Assembly (NCBI GenBank): GCA_963702305.1
Contig: CAVPBX010000002.1
Location: forward strand, 124,001-188,000
Direction: 5' to 3'
Length of the DNA stretch: 64,000 nt
Source of the DNA: PALSA-693 sp963702305
GTDB taxonomy: Bacteria > Actinomycetota > Acidimicrobiia > Acidimicrobiales > Palsa-688
Positions 59,718 through 64,000 of the stretch are shown here, one piece after another. Made by a program: the position numbers and the translations under genes. The notes beneath the pieces were generated by a model, which had not been told where the DNA came from, ran no database searches, and was given only the letters and a program-made list of their open reading frames with translations. Each line of letters starts with the position of its first letter. Position 1 is the stretch's first letter.

Positions 59718-60899
59718 CCCCGCCGGCGCGCTGCAGTCGCGGCCGTCATGCAAGGATTTCTCGAGGGTGTCGGCGGCCGCGATGATCTCCTCCGCGGTGT
59801 TGAAGTAGCCGAGCGACCACCGGACCCAGTTGCGGCCCGGGATGGAGCGGGCCAGGACACCCGACGCCGCCAGGGAGGCGACCACCGCCTGGGCGTCGAC
59901 GCCGTCCACCTCGAATGTCACCAATCCGGCCTGGTCGGGGGCGGTGACCACGCGTACCCCTTCGACCTCCGACAACTGGCGGCGCGCCATCGCGGCCAGC
60001 CGGCGGGACCGGAGCACGGCCCATTCCGGGCCTACCGTGCCCAGCCACTGCAGCGCGGCCAACTGACCGAGGAGGTTGGGCAAGTGGGTGGTGCCCTGCT
60101 CGAAGCGGCGCCCGTCCGGCCTGATCAACAACCCCCCGTAGTCGTTGTAGGCCTCGATCGATCCGTAGCTGGCGATGGTGGGCCGGATCTGGGAGATGGC
60201 GGTCTGGGCGCTGTAGAGGGCCCCGGTGCCCTCCGGCCCGCACAGCCACTTCTGGCCCGAGGCGGCGTAGAAGTCCACGCCGAGGTCGGCCAGGTCGACC
60301 TGGAGGGCGGCAAAAGACTGGGCCCCGTCGACGAGGACCAGGACGCCCCGCTCGTGGGCCGCGGCCGCGATCTCCTTGACCGGCAGCACATTGCCGGTGC
60401 TGTACGAGACGTGCGACAGCGACACCAGTTTGGTGCGAGGGGTGATGAGCCGGACCACGGCGGCCACCGGATCGGCCGCGTCGTCGAGCAGGTCGGCGGT
60501 CTTGATCGTCACGCCGTAGCGCTCCTTGACGATCCACAATGGCAGGAGCACCCCGGGATGCTCGATATTGGTGGTCACCGCCTCGTCCCCTTGGACCCAG
60601 TTGACCCCGAGGGTGATGAGGTTCATGCCCTCGGTGGTGTTGTGGGTGAGCGCGATCTCCGTCGGCCGGACGCCGAGGTGCTGGCCGAGCGCGGTCCGCA
60701 CGTCCTGCTTGAGGGCCTGCATCTCCTCGAAGTACTCCAACCCCAGACGCGGCTGGCGGAGCTGCCGCTGGGCGCCGTCGCAGATCGCCGCCGTCACCAC
60801 CTCGGGCAGCGGTCCGGACGTCCCCGTGTTGAGGTAAGCCACGCCGGCCAAACTCGGCATCTGGCGCCGGATGCTGTCGACCTTCTCGTCATCGTCCAC
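59607..60899 (-). CDS. Aminotransferase class V (cysteine desulfurase/epimerase-like)
   Basis: A 430-residue PLP enzyme. AYLNTGTSGPLPEVVTAAI opens the fold, HNTTEGMNL binds phosphate, VDGAQSFAAL holds the ring Asp and ASGQKWLCGPEGTGALY holds the PLP Lys. Class V covers desulfurases and isopenicillin N epimerase-like enzymes; this one, with the WLCGPEG pattern, is of the latter type. About 50 residues after YFNTAEEIIAAADTLEKSLH look non-native and overlap the DUF4115 gene, so the true end may be earlier. Confidence 0.83.
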   Translation of the reverse strand: MDDDEKVDSIRRQMPSLAGVAYLNTGTSGPLPEVVTAAICDGAQRQLRQPRLGLEYFEEMQALKQDVRTALGQHLGVRPTEIALTHNTTEGMNLITLGVNWVQGDEAVTTNIEHPGVLLPLWIVKERYGVTIKTADLLDDAADPVAAVVRLITPRTKLVSLSHVSYSTGNVLPVKEIAAAAHERGVLVLVDGAQSFAALQVDLADLGVDFYAASGQKWLCGPEGTGALYSAQTAISQIRPTIASYGSIEAYNDYGGLLIRPDGRRFEQGTTHLPNLLGQLAALQWLGTVGPEWAVLRSRRLAAMARRQLSEVEGVRVVTAPDQAGLVTFEVDGVDAQAVVASLAASGVLARSIPGRNWVRWSLGYFNTAEEIIAAADTLEKSLHDGRDCSAPAGSGRDDVEIPGQYGQLEGCRARHHLGVCRVSDPQPHG

Positions 60900-60915
60900 G
60901 GGCTATCGCTCCTGG

Positions 60916-62127
60916 CTAGGCCGCGATGTCATCAAAACGCCGACCTCGGCTCACGATCAAGCCCGGGGCGCGCAGCAGGGAGATGTCGGCGGTGGCGTCA
61001 CCGTTGACGGCGACGAGGTCTGCGGACAACCCAGGGGTCAGGCTCCCCGTGAGATGGTCGACGCCGCATGCTTGGGCCGCCCGGCTGGTGGCGCACTCGA
61101 TGACTTCGAGCAGGGGCATGCCGCTGGCCGCCAAAGCCTCCAGCCCGGCGGCGTAGGCCCCGTGGGGCACCAGGTTGATGCCGGCGTCGGTGCCGGCCAC
61201 CAGGCGCACCCCGGCCTCTCGCATCCGCCGGAGCCGGTCGATCCGACCGGTGATCAGCTCTTCGGCCACTGGAGTCGAGCTGAGCGGCCGCCGGCTGGGA
61301 TTGAGGGTGTGGAGGTTGGTGGTCGGGCACACGAAAATGTTGCGGTCCGCGATCTCGGCCACCAGGTCGCTGTCGTAATCCACCCGATCGGGTGCCGCCC
61401 ACGAACAGTGTTCGATGCTGTTGACCGCGGCCGCGACCGCGTTGCGGATCCCGGCGAGTCCGTGGGCGTGGGCCGCCACCCGGCGGTCCCGACGGTGCGC
61501 TTCCTCGACCAGCACGGCCAGATCCTGGGCGCCGTACTGGGTGTGCCAGGGCAGCGAGCCCTCGGTCATGAACCCGCCGGTGGCCATCACCTTGATGACC
61601 GTGGCGCCGGCCTGGTGGTGTTCGCGCACGGCCCGGCGCAGGCTGTCCCGGTCGTCGGTCTCGCAGCCCATAAACCAGCAGTGCCCGCCGCCGGTGGTGA
61701 TCGGCTCGTTGGCGACGACCAACCGCGGGCCCGGCGCCTGCCCGGTCTCCACCGCCTCCTGGACGGTGAGGTCGAGCTTCGATCGGGCCCCGAGGTCGCG
61801 GGCGGTGGTCACGCCGGCCGCCAGGAGGCGACGCGCCGCGGCCAGCATACCGGTCAGCAGATCGGCGTCGGTGGCGTCGATCATGTGCTGTACGGGCGCC
61901 TCCGAGCCGTCGAAGCCCAGGTGCACGTGGCAGTCGATCAGGCCCGGCAGCAGCGTCGCCGGGCCCAGGTCGGTGCGGACGGCGGCTGCGGCCGCGGGAT
62001 CGGCCGCGATCTCGGTCGCCGGCCCGACCGCGGCGATGCGACCCGTATCGTCGACCAGCACCGCCCCGCCGGCGATCACCCGCCGGTCGACGCCCGTCAC
62101 GACAGTGTCCGCCAAGAACAGTTCCAT
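60916..62127 (-). CDS. Metal-dependent amidohydrolase
   Basis: A 403-residue amidohydrolase-superfamily TIM-barrel enzyme. LPGLIDCHVHLGF is the HxH metal site, VMATGGFMTEGSLP and AAHAHG continue it, and VAGTDAG carries the catalytic Asp. The family covers imidazolonepropionase-like and peptidase-like enzymes; specificity is not evident. ATG 62127 is chosen (MELFLADT) over upstream in-frame starts that give a basic extension. It precedes the aminotransferase by 17 bp, suggesting an operon. Confidence 0.85.
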   Translation of the reverse strand: MELFLADTVVTGVDRRVIAGGAVLVDDTGRIAAVGPATEIAADPAAAAAVRTDLGPATLLPGLIDCHVHLGFDGSEAPVQHMIDATDADLLTGMLAAARRLLAAGVTTARDLGARSKLDLTVQEAVETGQAPGPRLVVANEPITTGGGHCWFMGCETDDRDSLRRAVREHHQAGATVIKVMATGGFMTEGSLPWHTQYGAQDLAVLVEEAHRRDRRVAAHAHGLAGIRNAVAAAVNSIEHCSWAAPDRVDYDSDLVAEIADRNIFVCPTTNLHTLNPSRRPLSSTPVAEELITGRIDRLRRMREAGVRLVAGTDAGINLVPHGAYAAGLEALAASGMPLLEVIECATSRAAQACGVDHLTGSLTPGLSADLVAVNGDATADISLLRAPGLIVSRGRRFDDIAA

Positions 62128-62200
62128 GGCCCGCGAGCAGGCTCCTCGCCGAATGTTTCCCTGACGTTTCCCGCGGTTCGCCACCGCGTGAAATGTAGAC

Positions 62201-62872
62201 CTACAGGTCAGCTGAGGCCCGGCCCGCGGCGGCGAGGGCTTCGTCGAAGAGGGCCTGGAGGCGGGTGTGCAGGGTGTCGGACAGCTCGGCCACCGACCGG
62301 CGGGACACCCGGCTGCCTTCGGAGCGGGGCGGGGCGACGAGGGGTGGCCCGACGACCATGACGACTTTCACCGGGCGGATCCGCTTCTGGCCCTTCGGCA
62401 TCGCCCACTCGCTGCCGCCGATGCCGACCGGCACGATCGGGACGCCGGCCCGGGCGGCCACGAAGGCCGCTCCTTCGAGGAGCGGCTGCACCGTCGGCCC
62501 GGACTGGCGGGTGCCCTCGGCGAAGAGCACCACCGGCTCCCCTCCCCGCAGGGCGTCCTCGCAGGTGCGCAGCGCTTCGCGGTCAGGTGTGCCCCGGTGG
62601 ACCGGGAAGCCCCCGAGGGAACTGAACAGGGCCCCGCTCCAGCGGTACTTCCACAGGCTGTCCTTGCCCATGAAGCGGATGCGCCGGCGGGTGAGGCAAC
62701 CCGCCAGCAGGGTGTCGATGTTGGAGCGGTGGACCGGGGCGATCACGTACGGCCCCGATCGGGGAATGTGCTCCCGGCCGCGGATCTCGACCCGCCAGTA
62801 GACCCGGCAGACCACCTCCACCAGACCGCGGGCGAAGGCGTACCAGGCCAGGCGGATCCTCGAGGCGGGCAC
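62201..62872 (-). CDS. plsC: 1-acyl-glycerol-3-phosphate acyltransferase family protein (PlsC-like)
   Basis: A 223-residue lysophosphatidate acyltransferase-like enzyme of phospholipid synthesis. The NHX4D box is seen as HRSNID, with FPVHRG and FAEGTRQSGP the other conserved blocks. GTG 62872 lies directly after the cmk stop, so cmk and plsC are translated together. The cmk-plsC adjacency is also seen in other bacteria. Confidence 0.92.
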   Translation of the reverse strand: MPASRIRLAWYAFARGLVEVVCRVYWRVEIRGREHIPRSGPYVIAPVHRSNIDTLLAGCLTRRRIRFMGKDSLWKYRWSGALFSSLGGFPVHRGTPDREALRTCEDALRGGEPVVLFAEGTRQSGPTVQPLLEGAAFVAARAGVPIVPVGIGGSEWAMPKGQKRIRPVKVVMVVGPPLVAPPRSEGSRVSRRSVAELSDTLHTRLQALFDEALAAAGRASADL

Positions 62873-63515
62873 CTACGCCCCCACGTCCCGGTCCGCGGCC
62901 AGGGCCAGGACGTCTTCCACCACGGCCTCGATGTCCCGATCGGTGGTATCGATGCGGACCGCGTCGGGCGCGATGCTCAACGGCGACGCCGGCCGGGTGG
63001 AGTCGATGTGATCCCGGCGGGCGATGTCGGCGGCGACCTGGTCGTAATGCAGGTCGAGCATCTCCTTGCTGCGCCGGCTGGCCCGCTCCCGGTCGTCGGC
63101 GGTCAGGTACACCTTGACCGCGGCCGACGGGAAGACCACGGTCCCGATGTCGCGGCCTTCCACCACTCCCCCGCCGTGGGCCTCGACCCACTCCCGCTGG
63201 CGGGCGACCAACTCCTTGCGGACGGCCGGGTTGGCGGCCACGGTGCTCACGGCCCGGGTGACTTCGGGGCTGCGGATCTCGATGGTGGCGTCCACGCCGT
63301 CGACCATGACCGTGTCCCCGACGCTCAGTTCGATCTCCCGGGCCAGGTCGGCGACGCGGGCCGTGTCGTCGGGGTCGATGCCCCGGCGCATGGCCGCGAA
63401 CGCCACCGCCCGGTACATGGCGCCGGTGTCGAGGTAGTCGAGGCCGAGACGGGCCGCGACCGCCTTGGCCACCGTCGACTTGCCGGATCCCGGCCGGTCC
63501 GTCGATGGCAATCAC
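62873..63515 (-). CDS. cmk: Cytidylate kinase, one frameshift at the P-loop
   Basis: CMP/dCMP kinase, about 213 residues. True opening is VIAIDGPAG (GTG 63515); the P-loop then needs GSGKST but the frame shifts by one base near 63488-63491 and continues as GSGKSTVAKAVAARLGLDYL. The later DTGAMYRAV, VVEGRDIGT and RRSKEM segments bind nucleotide and substrate. The extra base is most likely an indel error. It overlaps the aroA stop (GTGA). Confidence 0.9.
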
Positions 63516-64000
63516 ACGTCCGGCTGGGACAGGCACCGCTGGTAATCCTCCTCGAACTCGGGATAGCTGGTGGCCACGGCCTCCCACCTCGTCACGCGGA
63601 CCGGGGCCGCGGCGGCCAGGCCCGCCACTGCGAGGGCCATCGCCACCCGATGGTCGCCGACGGAGTCGACCGCGCCGCCTGCCAAGCCGGCGGGGGCCGG
63701 CCCGGCCCGGCTGGCCGTGCACCACCAGCCCGTCCGGGCGGGCCTCCGCCCGGGCGCCGACGGCGCTGAGGGCGGCCACCACGGTGGCGATGCGGTCGCT
63801 TTCCTTGACCTTGAGCTCGGCGGCGTCGGCGAAGGTGGTGGTGCCGTCGGCGTGGGCCGCCGCCACCGCCAGCACCGGGATCTCGTCGATCAACGACGGC
63901 ACCTCGGCGCCGCCGACCTCGGTGGCGTGGAGGGGGCCGTAGCAGGCGTGGATGGTGGCGGTGGAGGTGGCCGGGTCGGCGGCCGACATCTCGACCGCGG
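63512..64000 (-). CDS. aroA: 3-phosphoshikimate 1-carboxyvinyltransferase (EPSP synthase), C-terminal part, one frameshift
   Basis: The 3' part of aroA, reading in from the right edge. VPSLIDEIPVLAVAAAHADG, ELKVKESDRI and, after the break, DSVGDHRVAMALAVAG and YPEFEEDYQRC are EPSP synthase signatures. The break sits in a run of five G at 63692-63696 (C5 on the coding strand); removing one base restores QPGRAGPAGLAGGAVDSVG. The enzyme makes chorismate precursors. AroA followed by Cmk is a common gene order. Confidence 0.92.

Overview
This is a very GC-rich actinobacterial chromosome segment. It carries a complete Pup-proteasome system (mpa, dop, pup, prcB, prcA, pafA, pafB, pafC). It also has two gene orders familiar from Mycobacterium and its relatives: pafABC-tat-helY and gcvH-FHA-ftsR-bfn-merR. 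My inference is an actinobacterium outside the mycobacteria, possibly of the Acidimicrobiia type, because Pup ends directly in Glu and glycine decarboxylase is split in two. I see no transposase, IS element, prophage, CRISPR array or plasmid gene. The content is housekeeping rather than accessory.

Layout. 1-3.3 kb: partial fatty-acid desaturase, a D-Ala-D-Ala carboxypeptidase, a LON-substrate-domain protein and small membrane proteins. 3.4-5.4 kb: a compact operon for tRNA T-loop modification (ubiquitin-like sulfur carrier, TtuA-type thiolase, TrmI methylase). 5.4-6.9 kb: a MarP-like membrane serine protease and a ferredoxin. 7-19.4 kb: the pupylation/proteasome locus, interrupted by an acetate uptake/activation pair and by an endonuclease-VII-like gene directly after pup. 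19.5-28.2 kb: signal peptidase, glycerophosphodiesterase, zinc-ribbon protein, TatB/TatC, HelY helicase, a duplicated ThyX-like protein and a LysM lytic transglycosylase. 28.7-34.2 kb: an acidic DUF4193 protein, GNAT, Nudix, a low-complexity protein, alpha/beta hydrolase, a tiny basic peptide and a diiron protein. 34.7-39.7 kb: an SDR/QueA-like/SufR-like operon, a tyrosine recombinase and a membrane protein with a DUF4115-like domain. 39.7-47 kb: the glycine cleavage system with its regulators. 47-53.5 kb: sugar-nucleotide enzyme, phospholipid synthase, MFS exporter with MerR regulator, NifU-like protein. 53.5-64 kb: tRNA-Pro(GGG), SpoIIE phosphatase, Der, DUF512 radical SAM protein, IspH, aminotransferase, amidohydrolase, PlsC, Cmk and the 3' end of aroA.

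How the genes work together. Mpa unfolds Pup-tagged proteins for the PrcAB core, PafA ligates Pup, Dop removes it, and PafB/PafC are the WYL regulators usually encoded with them. The T-loop operon would make s2T54 and m1A58, two modifications known to cooperate in Thermus. Glycine cleavage genes lie on either side of an FHA protein and two MerR regulators, as in the Rv1826-Rv1832 region of M. tuberculosis.

Two cross-cutting oddities stand out. First, at least nine reading-frame breaks interrupt otherwise intact genes. Several sit in homopolymers or in a CCGG run, which points to assembly error or slippage. Second, at least ten short tandem duplications (13-21 bp units) lie at gene ends and intergenic junctions.
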